DNA of 64,000 nucleotides from Anagrus nilaparvatae (taxonomy: Eukaryota; Arthropoda; Insecta; Hymenoptera; Mymaridae). The position numbers were made by a program, and so were the translations under genes. The notes under the pieces were generated by a model. It did no database searches and was not told the origin of the DNA. It worked only from the letters and a program-made list of their open reading frames with translations. The stretch lies in contig JAKSXM010000247.1 of NCBI GenBank assembly GCA_022575985.1, positions 9,199,501 through 9,263,500 of the forward strand, written 5' to 3'. The first letter of the stretch is position 1; every line of letters begins with the position of its first letter. Shown here in pieces: positions 1 to 10,879 of this stretch.

Positions 1-735
1 TGAACGGCTAATTGTTATAAATAAATAAATTCTTAATTAACAAATTAAAATTCCGGTTACCGACGTTAATTTTTTGAAAAATTTTTTTTTAATTGATTGA
101 TATAACAAATATAAAATTTTTGGCACCATGCAAAAAGTTCTAGAATAGACTGGGTAATTGTTATAAACAAATAAATTCTTAATTAACAAATTGAAATTCA
201 AGTCACCGCCGTTAAATTTTTGAAAAATTCTTTTTTTTTTTGATTGATGTAACAAATATTAAAGTTTTGGCACAATTCTTGAAGTTTTAGAATGGACCGG
301 ATAATTGTTATAAACAATTAACTTGTTAATTAACAAATAGCATTTTGTGGTCTAGTCGTTAAATGCTATTTGTTAATTAACAACCTAATTGTTTATAACA
401 ATTAGCCGGTCAATTCTAAAATTTTCTCATGACGCCAAAAAGTTAATTTTTATTGTATCAACAAATTAAAATTTTTTTTTTAAATTTAATTGTTCTGACC
501 TGAATTTCAATTTGTTAATTAATAAGTTAATTGTTTATAACAATTAGCCGGTCCATTCTAGAATTTTTTACATGACGCCAAAAAGTTAATATTCATTGTA
601 TCAACTAATTAAAAAAATTTTTTTTTTAAATTTAATGGTTCTGACCTGAATTTCAATTTGTTAATTAAGAAGTTAATTGTTTATAACAATTAGCCGGTCC
701 ATTCTAGAACTTTTAGAATGGTACCCAAAAGTACA
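1..735. mobile_element. Foldback element with tandem-repeat arms
   Basis: The left arm (about 1-345) is the reverse complement of the right arm (about 356-715), meeting at a short centre near 350. Each arm is built of tandem units of about 145 bp, recognisable by the recurring AATTGTTATAAAC and TTAATTAACAAATTGAAATT motifs. The left arm runs into the window edge, so the true left end is unknown. No coding sequence is visible; the short open frames inside are by-products of the repeats. This architecture is typical of non-autonomous foldback elements. The superfamily cannot be assigned. Confidence 0.8.
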
Positions 736-1131
736 TATTTATAAATTGTACCAATAAATTAAAAAAAGAATTAAAAAAAGAAAGAAAAAAGCAATAGATT
801 CAGATGCTGGTTTAGCCACAGAGGTTATTAATTAATAGTAATTATTGGTATTAATTAAATTACTTGCTATTATTTAATAGACAATAATAAACTATAATAT
901 AAATGTATCATATAAACCCTGCATATAAACCTTTATATTTTTGCCCGCTTTAAATGCTCGAATGTCGATAAGGTTACAAGCTTTTTTTAAACGTAAGTAT
1001 CAATCGCTTCTCATGATATTACAGCACGCCCATTTTGCTCTTGCAACTTTCGCTTTCTGCGGATCTTACAACCGCATAGGTTGCGCTCGTTGCATTGTGC
1101 CTACTCGAGCATCTTTCAACCGCCAAAGTTT
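736..1131. other. Non-coding stretch before Penelope remnant
   Basis: The first 200 bases are AT-rich with poly-A/AAAG runs. From about 930 to 1131 base composition is clearly more balanced than its surroundings and a 66-codon frame is open (941-1141), but its translation matches nothing I recognise. It may be a diverged upstream part of the Penelope-like element or an unrelated insert. Confidence 0.4.
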
Positions 1132-1900
1132 CTCCGTGTAGAAATTGAAGAAAATAATTCCATAAATTTTCTAGATTTGACTATATATAAATCAAATAAT
1201 GAATTTAAATATAAAATATACAGAAAACCAACAACTACTGATACAAACATTCATGCAACATCTCATCATCCATATTCACAAAAAATGGCTGCATATAATT
1301 CATTTATACACACATTATTAACTATTCCTCTAGAACCAGATGATTTCCAGAAAGAATTAAACTTCATTAAACAAATTGCCATTGTCAATGGTTAGAATAG
1401 CAATATTATAGACAAACTCATCAAAAAACAACAGCACAAGAAAAGACATCCAGATATACCAAAAAACAATGCAAAATATATATCATCTACATACGGTAAT
1501 TTTACGGCACCAATTTTAACTGAAATATTTAAAAAATTAAATATAAAAATTGCGTTCCGGACAGAAAACAAGATACAAAAAATACTGCGTCAAACAAAAC
1601 GAACTGAATTAGAGTCCAAAAAAGGAATATATAAAATTGAATTGAAAATTGAAAATTGAAATTGAATGTAGTAAATGTGATTGTGCATATATTGGACAAA
1701 CAGGAGGCACTTCGCCAAAAGATTTAAAGAACATATACCTGGGACCAAATCAAAACGTAATCACAACAAATTATGCAAAACATCTTAATTCCACAAATCA
1801 TAATGGTTCAAAATTTAATAAAAATCTAAAGGCATTGCATACATGTAAGAAAGGTAATATTATGGATACACTAGAAGAATACGGGTCATGATTACCAACG
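1132..1900 (+). pseudogene. Penelope-like element remnant (RT thumb + GIY-YIG)
   Basis: This is the C-terminal part of a Penelope-like retroelement polyprotein. The frame from about 1132 gives FLDLTI, then KIYRKPTTTDTNIH, then a stretch ending in IAIVNG, the usual order in the thumb region of the Penelope reverse transcriptase. A TAG stop at 1393-1395 replaces the residue after NG. The frame continues past it with STYGNFTAPI and KIAFRT, then KGIYKIE near 1625. A short expansion of ATTGAA units disrupts the frame there. The following frame (1649-1891) carries CSKCDCAYIGQTGG, a GIY-YIG endonuclease core, and ends with LEEYGS. The order RT thumb then GIY-YIG is diagnostic of Penelope-like elements. 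The palm/finger region and any upstream repeat are absent, so the copy is 5'-truncated and dead. Confidence 0.85.
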
Positions 1901-2690
1901 TAAAAAAATGACTAATTTTTTTTTCACTTAAAACTATCAAAAAATTTTGGGCGGACCCCCTTGGGATTATTAGTCCGATTTTAGGGTTGAAAAATATTAT
2001 TTTTTAATAATATTGTTGCACCAATATGCAAGCAACTTTGAAGCATTCGTTTTTTTTTAAATTGTAAAAACTTTGAGCAAAGATGCGTCCATATATTTCT
2101 CAAATATTGCTGCAAGTAATTGAATAAACATATGAGTAGCAAGTTTGCGGCAATTTTGTTGCAAGGAATTCAGTATTAAAAAAAAAGTAAGTCGGGAGGA
2201 AATATTGAATGGATATATAGCATAACCTTTAAGTAATTATTTATCAGATTAATTAAATTTTATCGCTCTGCCATCAGCAACCTACTTTTTTTTAAACATA
2301 AGCCAATTTTTCTATAAAAGAAATGTTAAAATATCAGTTTTATTTTATTAATTAAAAATTAATAAAGTCAGCGACAAAGGCAAAATAACTAGAATTTAGC
2401 TTTAAATGTTAAAACCTTAATATTATTAACGTTTTATTACTTTCTCTCATCCTTTTTTTTAACGAATGAACCTTCTTTAGATAAAAAGAAAAATTAATCT
2501 GTACAAAAACTTTTGGAAAAAATAGTTCATTGACGAAAAATGATTAAATTTTCATTAAAAATGAAAAAATTTGTAATTTTTCAATAAAAATCAGTGGTTA
2601 ACCATATTTTGTAATCGACTACTTTCATCAAAAATTTATCTATTCTTTTGGAAAATTAGCTATTTTTTCTTCTCATCGAGAAAGAATAAC
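1901..2690. other. AT-rich non-coding stretch
   Basis: No coding signal or clear repeat boundary is visible. It holds poly-A/T runs and one GC-richer patch near 1950 (GGGCGGACCCCCTTGGGA). Confidence 0.5.
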
Positions 2691-2696
2691 AAACTT

Positions 2697-3330
2697 ATAA
2701 CCGGTTTGTGTAATCACAACCTAAATGCATGGAATATGTTTACTTCCAGCTGAGGACTAGGTATAATACAAATGTTACTCAACATTACAATACAATTTTC
2801 TAATTTTATAATTTGTAATTATCACCTTACTAGCTGTTAAGATTCTAAGCCCAAACTATTTTGATTCCCTAAACCTGAATTATTCCAAGTCCTTAAATAG
2901 ATATTATTCTAAGTCCATAAATCTGTATTATCCTAAGTCCTTATGCCCAGATTTTTCAATGTCTCCTAATTATTCTAAGTCTCATAATTTGACCCACCCC
3001 CCTTAAATAGGACAGATTTGAACCCCACCCCCATTAAAAAGGACAAATTTTATGAGTACCAAAAATTAAAAAAAAAAATTGACGAGGCTGGGACTACCAT
3101 CTTGATTTTTGGGTAGTTTGGACCCTATAGAATACAAAAAAAAAAAGGGAACACGAAATCGGCCATTGATGTCAAAAAGATTTTGCCTCTTTTATGTAAA
3201 AACCCGTGCTTTTCGTATCTGAGCTACCCTAAATTTTGAAAATAACTTTTTAGGTAAATAAAATTACAAAAGAAAGATATAAAAATCCGATTGACAGGAT
3301 AAAACTACTTCAGAAGACAAAATATTTTCC
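2697..3330 (+). repeat. Dispersed repeat X, copy 1
   Basis: It starts with AACCGGTTTGTGTAATCACA and continues through TTACTTCCAGCTGAGGACTA, then a block of degenerate ~25-bp units (TTATTCTAAGTCC... with CCTAAAT), a poly-C patch and a stretch containing TTTTCGTATCTGAGCTACCC. Related copies lie at about 8505-8885 (inverted), 9066-9630 (direct), 12330-12640 (inverted) and 30540-30985 (direct). Copy 1 and the inverted copy at 8.5-8.9 kb appear to be the two ends of one older foldback, later filled by the elements between them. It is non-coding. Confidence 0.75.
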
Positions 3331-4115
3331 TTTTATGTATGAAAATTAGGCAATTTATCGTTAATTTAAGATTTTACTCAAATTCGTCTTAAAAAATCTA
3401 TTGAAAAACTTAAAATATGCATTATTTGTTTGATTATTACGGAAAAATGCAAATTTTTTTTTTTAAATCGCTTACCTTTTCCCTGAGTATTTATTTCTTT
3501 AAAAAAAAAAATCATTTTTTTCATGAAAATCTGTGTTAAATAAATTTTGCTACTTACAGTTTTCAAAGCTTTCTGACATAAAAATTAAAATTTTGTAAAT
3601 AAAAATATTTTCCTTCTTGTAGAAGATCGTACTTTTTTGGATTTATGTCTTTCATCTATCTTCTTTCGAGTTATTTGATAAAACGTCTTTTTCAGGAGAG
3701 GTGAAAATAAGCCAAAATTGGCCCTGCTCGTATCGCGCTAAAATTTTCAGGAAAGGTTGCTTATTTGGTACCCAGAAATATGATAAAATACGCCATTTAG
3801 AAGCGGTTTTTCTTATTTTGCTTCACAATTTTAGTTTGACCAAGCAACAAACCAAAGAGAAAAGTTTTTTTTTGACATTAAATTTAAATAAATTATGACA
3901 TATAAATAATTTAATATACGGAATATTTAAAAAACGTTATTTTTTCAATTTTAAACGCAATTTTTCAGACAATGGAGGCGTTTTGCCACGTTGGCCATAA
4001 CCAATCCTCTTTATATAATAAAGAAGGCATTTGAATGAATATTTTAAAAAATTTTTCTCGTTGGTTTGTTGCTTGGCCAAACTAAAATTGTGAAGCAAAA
4101 TAAGAAAAATTACTA

Positions 4116-5273
4116 CAGTGGAACTTGTATAATTCGAAATGGATGGGACCGGGTTCTCATTTCGAATTATGCAAGTTTTCGAATTATGCAAGTTTTTCAT
4201 AATTCGGAAAATTTCGAACTATGCAAGTTTTTCATAATTTGAAAAATTTTGAATTATATAAATGTTAAAAATTAAACAGTAAATAACTAGTACATATTTA
4301 GTTTAATAAAAGAAAATCAATGTATTGTAAACAATCAATACAAAATTAAAAGAACACATTTTTATTTAAAATTTTATATTTTTATGCTTTGTATTTTTAA
4401 TTTTTATTTATATAATTTGCTCTTCTAAAAAATCAACATATTTCATTAGTTTTTCATCAATATTTTCTTGGTTGTCTAAAAACAATCTACATTTTTTTAA
4501 ATTGAGATATGTTTCAGAACAGGTAGGTAATGTCTCTTTTACTTCTTCATTTTCTGAATTATCTTTGTTATTCGTTTATGCGATTCTAAAACATCATTGA
4601 TAATGTCTTCTTTCGTTTCTTGTCCACAAATAGCCAAATCGTCATCAACGGCGATAAAATCATCAAATGGAACGTTTGTTTCAAGCCTGTTGTATATTTC
4701 GCGAATAAAATTTGTATCCTGATTTTCACCAGTATTTTCTTCTATCTGATCAGGTATATCGTGGAAAAATCCAGCCTTTCGTAAGGAATTGCTTATTGTT
4801 GTAGCAAATAATTTCTTCCAAGCTTGTATACACATTCTGGAAGATTCTAATAAGTCAATTTTCTTATTCTTTTCTAGCTCTGCTAAAATCTTTTTGACTA
4901 CTAATTGTCCATAAAAATGCTTAAAATTTTTTATTACACCTTACTTGATCCATTGGCATAAGTAATAATAATAATAGATAAAAATAAATAAATATAAACA
5001 AAGGAATAAGAATATACTAGTTACAGAAAGTTTAGATTATGCAAGAGAATCTTATATTTTGAAAAAAACTTTTGTAATTCGAAATGAAACTCTGATAAAA
5101 CTTGCATAAATTAAAAAATTTCAAGATTTAAATTTCGATTTAAACAAGTTTTGCTTTCGAATTATGCAAGTTTTTTTAACATTGTTTAGATGGGAGCTGG
5201 GCCGTACCAACCAGGTTTTTCGAATTATAGAAGTTTTCGAATTACATAAGTTCGAATTATACAAGTTCCACTG
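4116..5273 (-). mobile_element. pogo/Tigger-like DNA transposon derivative
   Basis: The element is bounded by perfect 23-bp terminal inverted repeats beginning CAGTGGAACTTGTATAATTC and flanked on both sides by TA, the target duplication of the Tc1/mariner/pogo group. Both ends repeat short CGAATTATGCAAGTTTT-like units. At 1158 bp it is far shorter than an autonomous pogo element (usually over 2 kb), and it keeps only the C-terminal part of a transposase on the minus strand (see 4539-4975). It is therefore an internally deleted, non-autonomous copy. It inserted into the loop of an older inverted repeat. Confidence 0.88.
4539..4975 (-). pseudogene. pogo/Tigger transposase, C-terminal remnant
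   Basis: Reading the minus strand from about 4975, the frame gives LMPMDQ, then after a one- or two-base disruption VIKNFKHFYGQLV, then AWKKLFATTISNSLRKAGFF. PMDQ(G)VI-NFK is the signature around the third catalytic acidic residue of the DDE/D transposases of the pogo/Tigger/jerky (CENP-B-like) group. W-x-TI-x-x-x-x-RKAGF is the usual downstream helix. The region ends in an acidic tail of about 75 residues and a stop at 4539. The N-terminal DNA-binding domain and the first two catalytic acids are missing, and the frame is broken at the DQ motif, so it is non-functional. Confidence 0.85.
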
Positions 5274-5705
5274 TACTAAATGTTTTTTTCCATGTAGTTC
5301 CAGTTAAATGGGAGACATATTGATAAATATCTTGAAAAGAATGACTGAATTTGAAAAACAGGTTTGATCGGGGACCAACAAAGCAACCATTCCTGAAAAT
5401 AAGAGACAGGTCTTATCAAATAACTCGTAAGAAGCTAGATGAAAGATTTAAATCCAGAAAAGTACGATCTTCTTATAGGTTGAACACTCACTTTTCGTTA
5501 TAAAATCAAAAGTGCCCGACTTTTGCATAATTAGATTTTTCAGGCTAGTCGTGGGCTTTTTTAAATATAGAGCTTCAATCTTATTTAAGACGAATTTGAG
5601 TAAAATCTTAAATTGACGATAACTTCACTAAATTGCATCGTTGAAAGAAAAGTTTTTTTTTCTTCTAGAGTGGTTTTTCCCTGGCAATCAAATTTTTTTT
5701 TTTGG

Positions 5706-6450
5706 AAGTTTCTAGCGTAACCTAAGGCAGTAGACTATAATAAAAAATAATACGTCAAGCCTTACACTAGAGCAGCCTAAGGCAGTATACTATAATATAA
5801 TACGACACGTCAAGCCTTACACTAGCGTAACCTAACGAAATAGACTATAATAAAAAACGAAACATCAAGCCTTACACTAATGTAACCTAAGGAATTAGGC
5901 TATAATATAAAACGATAGGTCAAGCCTTTCACTAGCGTAGCCTAAGGAAGTAGACGATAATAAAAAACGACACGTCAAGCCTTACACTAGCGTAGCCTAA
6001 GGAAGTAGACTATAATAAAAAACGACACGTCGAGCCTTATCTTACGGTAACCTGAGGAAGTAGACTATAATAAAAAACGACACGTCGAGCCTTATCTTAC
6101 GGTAACCTGAGGAAGTAGACTATAATAACAAACGAAACGTCAAGCCTTATGCTAGCGTAACCTAACGAAGTAGGCTATAATAAAAAACGACTCGTCAAGC
6201 CTTACATTAGCGTAGCCTAAGGAAGCAGACTATAATAAAAAATGACACATCAAGCATTAAGCGATACGTAAAGCAATAAACTAACGTAACCTAAGGAAGT
6301 GGTCTATAATAAAAAAACGACACGTCAATTTTTACACTATTGTAACCTAAGGAATTAGGCTATAATAAAAAATCATCATGAGACATCAATCCTTATACTA
6401 GCGTAGCCTAAGGAAGTAGACTATAATAAGAAATGACACGTCAAGCCTTC
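5706..6450. repeat. Satellite array, about 57-bp unit, 13 copies
   Basis: About thirteen head-to-tail units of 55-60 bp. Each contains CGTAACCTAAGGAAGTAGAC, then TATAATAAAAAACGACACGT and CAAGCCTTACACTAG. Units differ by scattered substitutions, and one near 6230-6290 carries a ~18-bp extra piece. Two neighbouring units (about 6000-6110) are almost identical, suggesting recent local duplication. There is no open frame through the array and no conserved spacer/repeat split, so it is a minisatellite rather than a CRISPR-type array. Confidence 0.92.
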
Positions 6451-6456
6451 CCCGGT

Positions 6457-7320
6457 GCATAAGTTAACGTTAATTTAAGGTGACTTTAACGTTAATTTTA
6501 CTCATTAACGCCGACGCGGAGAGTTTTGGAAATGGTAAAAAATAACAATTTCCCTTGCAGATACATGGCTAAAAAATTTTTCATTAAAACCCATCATTAG
6601 TTTTGACCTATAGCTCTTGTATGTGCTCAAAAAACTGGGCTAAAAGGGGTAAAACGGACAATACCAATCGAAGTTATTGCTTTTCCACCATTTCCAAAAC
6701 TCTCCGCGTCGGCGTTAATGAGTTAAGGTAGATTTAGCGTTAATTTAATGTTTAATTTAACGTTAAATTTAACGTTAAAATTACCGCGCAAAATTGAAGA
6801 AAAAAAATCTTCATAATTTTGCTAATGCTTCTTGATGCTTCTAAGATTAAGCGTCATTGCTATTTTTTCATAACTAAATTATTTGATCAAATTAATATTC
6901 GTTCTAACATTAAATTTAACATTAAATTTAAAGTTAAAATTCAACATTAAATTTAAAGTTAAAATTCAACACTAAATTTAACGTTAAAATTTAATGCTAA
7001 ATTAAACGTTCAAATCCGATATTAAATTTAACGTTAAAATTTAACGTTAATTTTAACGTAAAAAAAGCATGCAATATAACAACCAAAATTTTAGAAACGT
7101 TTTTGAAATAAGCCTTTAAACTGTTTCAAATGTCCGCAGAAAAACGTTTCCAAACATTTTATTAATATTTCAGGATGTTTCATCGGCTCCGACTTAATTC
7201 CCTTAAAATTGCTTTTTGACGTATTTACGGACATTCGGTGTATAAAAAATAAAAAAATTTAGTATTTTTTTCATTTTTTTTATTTTATTAATAGATCAAT
7301 GAAATACACACACACACACA
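6457..7320. repeat. AACGTTAA-rich block with a 36-bp inverted pair
   Basis: The block opens CCCGGTGCATAAGTTAACGT, a sequence also found at about 55744. Within it, CTCATTAACGCCGACGCGGA and 16 more bases (6500-6535) recur inverted at 6688-6723, enclosing 152 bp and resembling a small MITE. A related single end lies at 23357-23395. From 6725 to 7060 the sequence is a degenerate array of TTTAACGTTAAA-like units. The tail (7190-7310: ACGGACATTCGGTGTATAAA, then ATAGATCAATGA) recurs near 55785-55862 and, more diverged, near 55250-55330. It is non-coding. Confidence 0.7.
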
Positions 7321-7372
7321 AAAATTGACAATTTATTAAAACTTTGTTTCGATCAATAAACTACAGCTGGTT

Positions 7373-8039
7373 TAGAGTTCCGCGATATTTCGATATTTTC
7401 GATATCGATACGATATTAACGTTTTCATTTCGATACGATATCGATATCAAAGGTCCGATATATCGACAAATATCAATATCGATAAGAATAATTAAAATGA
7501 AAAATAATATGCAATTCTTATAAAAATTTTTATTTTGTTTAACTATTTTTATCAAAAATTAAATTTCACCATCTTTCAATTTTGATTTGGACCAAGCGCT
7601 TATGCTCATCAGTGCCTTCAGAGAATCATCTTTAATGGTAAATTTTTAGGTGCTGCTTCAATCCAGAGGTGTTCCCTTGTTTCATTTTGTTCAAATGTGT
7701 TTTCATTGTGATTTTATTAGAAATTTCAGCCATTATAATTTATTAAAACAGAAAATTTTGATTCAAATGTTTAATATAAATCGAGGTTAAGGAAATTTTT
7801 AAAGGAAATAAAAAAAAAAAGAATATCAGCAACTTCAAACTCAATAATATCATAATTTTAATTTTAAATTAAATTTTTAATTGAATAATTATGTTTTCAA
7901 TATTTCGATATTTTCGATATTGATACGATATTAACGCTGTCGATATCGATACGATATTAGAAAAAGCGATATTTTCGATATCGATATCGATATCGATATC
8001 TATGAAAATATCGTATCGTATCGATATCGCGGAACTCTG
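7373..8039 (-). mobile_element. hAT-superfamily DNA transposon derivative
   Basis: Terminal inverted repeats read (C/T)AGAGTTCCGCGATATC at both ends, and the element is flanked by the perfect 8-bp duplication AGCTGGTT (7365-7372 and 8040-8047), the hallmark length for hAT. Subterminal regions are dense in ATCGATATCGATA-like palindromic units. The 667-bp body keeps a short piece resembling the N-terminus of a hAT transposase on the minus strand. It is a non-autonomous, internally deleted copy. Confidence 0.88.
7632..7733 (-). pseudogene. hAT transposase BED-finger remnant
   Basis: On the minus strand an ATG at 7733 opens a 33-codon frame that ends NTSGLKQHLKIYH and then a stop. N-T-S-x-L-x-x-HL-x-x-x-H is the second half of the BED zinc finger that begins most hAT transposases. 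The upstream Cys pair is not visible; AEIS stands where C-x-x-C would be expected. With no catalytic domain behind it, this is a fossil. It fits the hAT assignment of the element around it. Confidence 0.65.
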
Positions 8040-8049
8040 AGCTGGTTTA

Positions 8050-8500
8050 GTAACATCATTAGGAATTTCTGTAAATAAAAGAAAGTATAAATTTTTTAGC
8101 TATTATTCTCTAAAAAAGTTTAAATCTGAATAAATTGCATTACCTACTTGTTTTTTCAATTATATTGCATAACCGTTTTAATTTTTTGAAAATGTAGTCT
8201 GAACCTCGAAAGTCAGCTATTTTTAACTGCAGATGTAAAATTTTCAATTTAAGAGTTTCGATCGGAACTCCATCTTTTCGAAAAAAAAGTTTTATACCAG
8301 ATCTCCAATCAGACTCTCAAAAATATTGATTTTTTCTTGTGGAAGTAAATTTCCACTCTCTGAGGATCAAAAACAGTAAAAATATAGTTTTTCACACTAG
8401 CAGATTGCAGCGCTTAAATTTTTCTTAAAAGTTTGGCGGATAACTATTCACCGATTTACTTTGTTTGATGAGTAGTTAAAAAAATACATTAACATGGAAA
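8050..8500. other. AT-rich non-coding stretch
   Basis: No coding motif is visible. The stretch lies between the hAT copy and an inverted copy of repeat X and may be further diverged arm sequence of the older foldback. Confidence 0.4.
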
Positions 8501-8504
8501 ATGT

Positions 8505-8885
8505 TTGTAAGGAGGGGGTAATTGAGAACTTGAAAATTAAAGCGGGGGTCAAATTTGTCCTATTTAAGGAGGGGGGGGGGGGTCAAATGAGACTTTGAGT
8601 AATTAAGAGACTTTCAAAAATCTCTAGACTTAAGGATTTAGGATAATACAGGTTTATGCACTTAGAATAATATCAATTTAGAGACTTGGAATAATTCAGG
8701 TTTAGGGAATCAAAATAGTTTGGGTTTAGAATCTTAACTGCTAGTGAGGTGATAATTACAAATCATAAAATTAGAAAATTGTATTGTAATGTTTGTAAGA
8801 TTTGTATTATATACTTAGTCCTCAGCTGGAAGTAAACATGTTCCATACATTTAAGTTGGGTTAACACAAACCGGTTTTTTGATGG
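8505..8885 (-). repeat. Dispersed repeat X, copy 2 (inverted)
   Basis: This is the reverse complement of copy 1 at about 2697-3060, including GGTTTAGGGAATCAAAATAG, TAGTCCTCAGCTGGAAGTAA and the terminal ACACAAACCGGTTTT. A 14-base G run at about 8569-8582 corresponds to the poly-C patch of copy 1. With copy 1 it frames a ~6.2-kb interval that looks like one foldback expanded by later insertions. Confidence 0.75.
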
Positions 8886-9065
8886 GCTGATTACGACTTT
8901 TTTTTTTTAAAGTTCTCGATAAGTTACCTGACTCAAAAATAATCTGTAATCCTCTCAAGGACGCACTGGCCAATGAATTTCCGAATAATGGTATATTTGC
9001 ATTTCAAAAATAAAAAAATTAAAAAAAAATTTGCAAAACATTTGCAAAAATAAAAAAAAAAAAAA

Positions 9066-9630
9066 AAATTCATAACCGGTTTGTGTAACTAGTAATATCC
9101 ACAAACCGAAATTACGATAAATCCTGAATTAGATACTATCCTAAGTCCATAAACTTAAAGTATTCTAGGGTTGTTACTTGTTGAGGATTGTTATCTCCCG
9201 CTTCAAATTATTCTAAGTCCCTAAATCGAAAATATTCTAAGTCCATTTTACCCCCCCCCCCTAAATACGTTAATTTTTCACCCCCCCCCCCCTAAAAGCG
9301 TCAATTTTTTACCCCCCCCCCCCCTGCCGAGCCAAACTTTTTCAAATACCCCATCCAATGAACATGTTCCATGTTAAAATTGACTAGGCCGCGACTACCA
9401 CCAAGATTTTCTGGTAGTTTTTACCCAATAAAATGCAAAAAAAACGTGAAAACGGAAACTGCAATAGATGCCAAAAAGATTTTGCCACTCATATATAAAA
9501 AACCGCGTTTTTCGTATCTGAGCTACCCCAAATTTTCAAAATAACTTTTTAGGTAAATAATATTTTAAAGTCTAGATAAAAAAATCTGATTGCCAGGAAG
9601 GAAACTTTCCAAAAGAAAAAAAACATTTCT
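9066..9630 (+). repeat. Dispersed repeat X, copy 3
   Basis: A direct-orientation copy starting CATAACCGGTTTGTGTAACT. It has three poly-C runs between 9249 and 9324 and the conserved TTTTTCGTATCTGAGCTACC. Its middle part is shortened relative to copy 1. Confidence 0.7.
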
Positions 9631-9769
9631 TCAAAATCAATTTAAGATTTTCTGCAATCAGATTGTCATAAAAGATATTCAAAAAAAGCCTGTTTCTGAA
9701 CATAAAATATGCATTATTGCTTGATTTATCATAATTACATCATTTTTATTTTGTATTTTAGCTTTTGGA

Positions 9770-9945
9770 TGAATTTTCAACCAGTTTGGTTGAATATTCA
9801 ACCAAATGGTTGAAAAATCAACCAATTGGTTGAAAATTACTATTTTTGGTTGAAATTTCAAGCAATTGGTTGAATATTAAACCAATTGGTTAAAAAATTC
9901 AACCAAAAATAGTAAAATTCAACCAATTGGTTGAATTATCGTTTT
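9770..9945. repeat. Palindromic CAACCAATTGGTTG minisatellite (left arm)
   Basis: About ten degenerate units of 15-20 bp built on the self-complementary core CAACCAATTGGTTG. Two inverted TACTATTTTTGGTTGAA/CAACCAAAAATAGTA blocks lie inside, so the array can fold on itself as well as on its partner at 16470-16655. Confidence 0.88.
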
Positions 9946-10174
9946 ACTCGATATCTCCAATCTGATCCCTAATTTTTCTAAAATTTTTTTTAAAAAACTT
10001 TTTTGATAAAAAAATTTTTAAAAAAACAATATTTTTTTTTTATGGTGTAGTACCATTTTTTTTATGATGTAGTACTTTTATGGTGTAGTACCATTTTTTT
10101 TAATGGTGTAGTACCATTTTTTTTATGGTGTAGTTCATAGAAAGAAATTAATATCTAGAATTACCGTTTTTGAA

Positions 10175-10870
10175 GTGAAAACTTCCATAGCAACGTTATT
10201 AAAAAAAAAATTTTTAAGATACTAGGCGTCTTTTTGTGAAAAAAGTAACGCAGATGTAACGTTTTGATCTTCGTTACCCGAGGTCTATAGTATATGTATA
10301 TTAATCAATGATATTAATACGTTATGTTAAGAAACGAGAAAGCGCTATTATTATATCTTTGTTCTATCCATGCTATTACTAATACCAAAATACATATGCT
10401 AATACATGTATAGACTAATTTTTTTTTAAATAACATTTTGAATAAAAAAATATATAATTAAATTTTACTATAATTATTATAAATCTACATAAGTATTTTA
10501 ATATTTCAACAAAACTATTTTTTTACTACTATATTTATCCTTACTTTTTTATTTTTTTTTCCATTCTAATAAAACTTGAAAATTATTTTTAAAATATTTT
10601 TTTATAGCCTTCCGTCCTTTACTTTCAATATAAAAAAATACAAACAATTTTTACTATGTATAAACATAGATAAAGACACAAAAAAAAAGTGGTTCGTTTT
10701 AATTGAAATGCTGCGCAAAAAAAAACTTTAATAATAAAATAGTAATAACAATTTTCGGACTTAATAACAGTTTTCACTTCTTTAGGGCGTCCCGCGACGC
10801 ACTTACCAGGTTTTTTTATTCGTTACCTTCAATCTAGTACTTAATTTTTTACTTGATTATTCGATTATAT
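10175..10870. other. AT-rich interior of the 7-kb foldback
   Basis: No coding signal. A short GC-richer patch (GGGCGTCCCGCGACGCACTT, near 10785) precedes the inner arm match at 10815-10850. Confidence 0.45.
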
Positions 10871-10879
10871 TCAAATTTA

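Larger units (their letters stand above)
3285..5705. repeat. Inverted-repeat arms around a pogo insertion
   Basis: The left arm (about 3285-3850) and right arm (about 5290-5705) are diverged reverse complements. For example, GAAGATCGTACTTTT near 3620 matches AAAAGTACGATCTTC near 5458, and AAGATTTTACTCAAATTCGT near 3368 is inverted near 5592. A second, smaller inverted pair, about 3805-3870 against 4040-4110, lies within the loop and shares TTTGCTTCACAATTTTAG. The pogo-like element at 4116-5273 sits in the loop. The structure is non-coding. Confidence 0.7.

Noticed and set aside
992..1022. GTAAGT...ACAG resembling an intron
   Set aside because: Only about 31 bp long and not flanked by recognisable coding sequence.
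5706..6450. Regular repeats resembling a CRISPR array
   Set aside because: Units are contiguous and diverge throughout, with no constant repeat/unique spacer alternation, in eukaryotic DNA.
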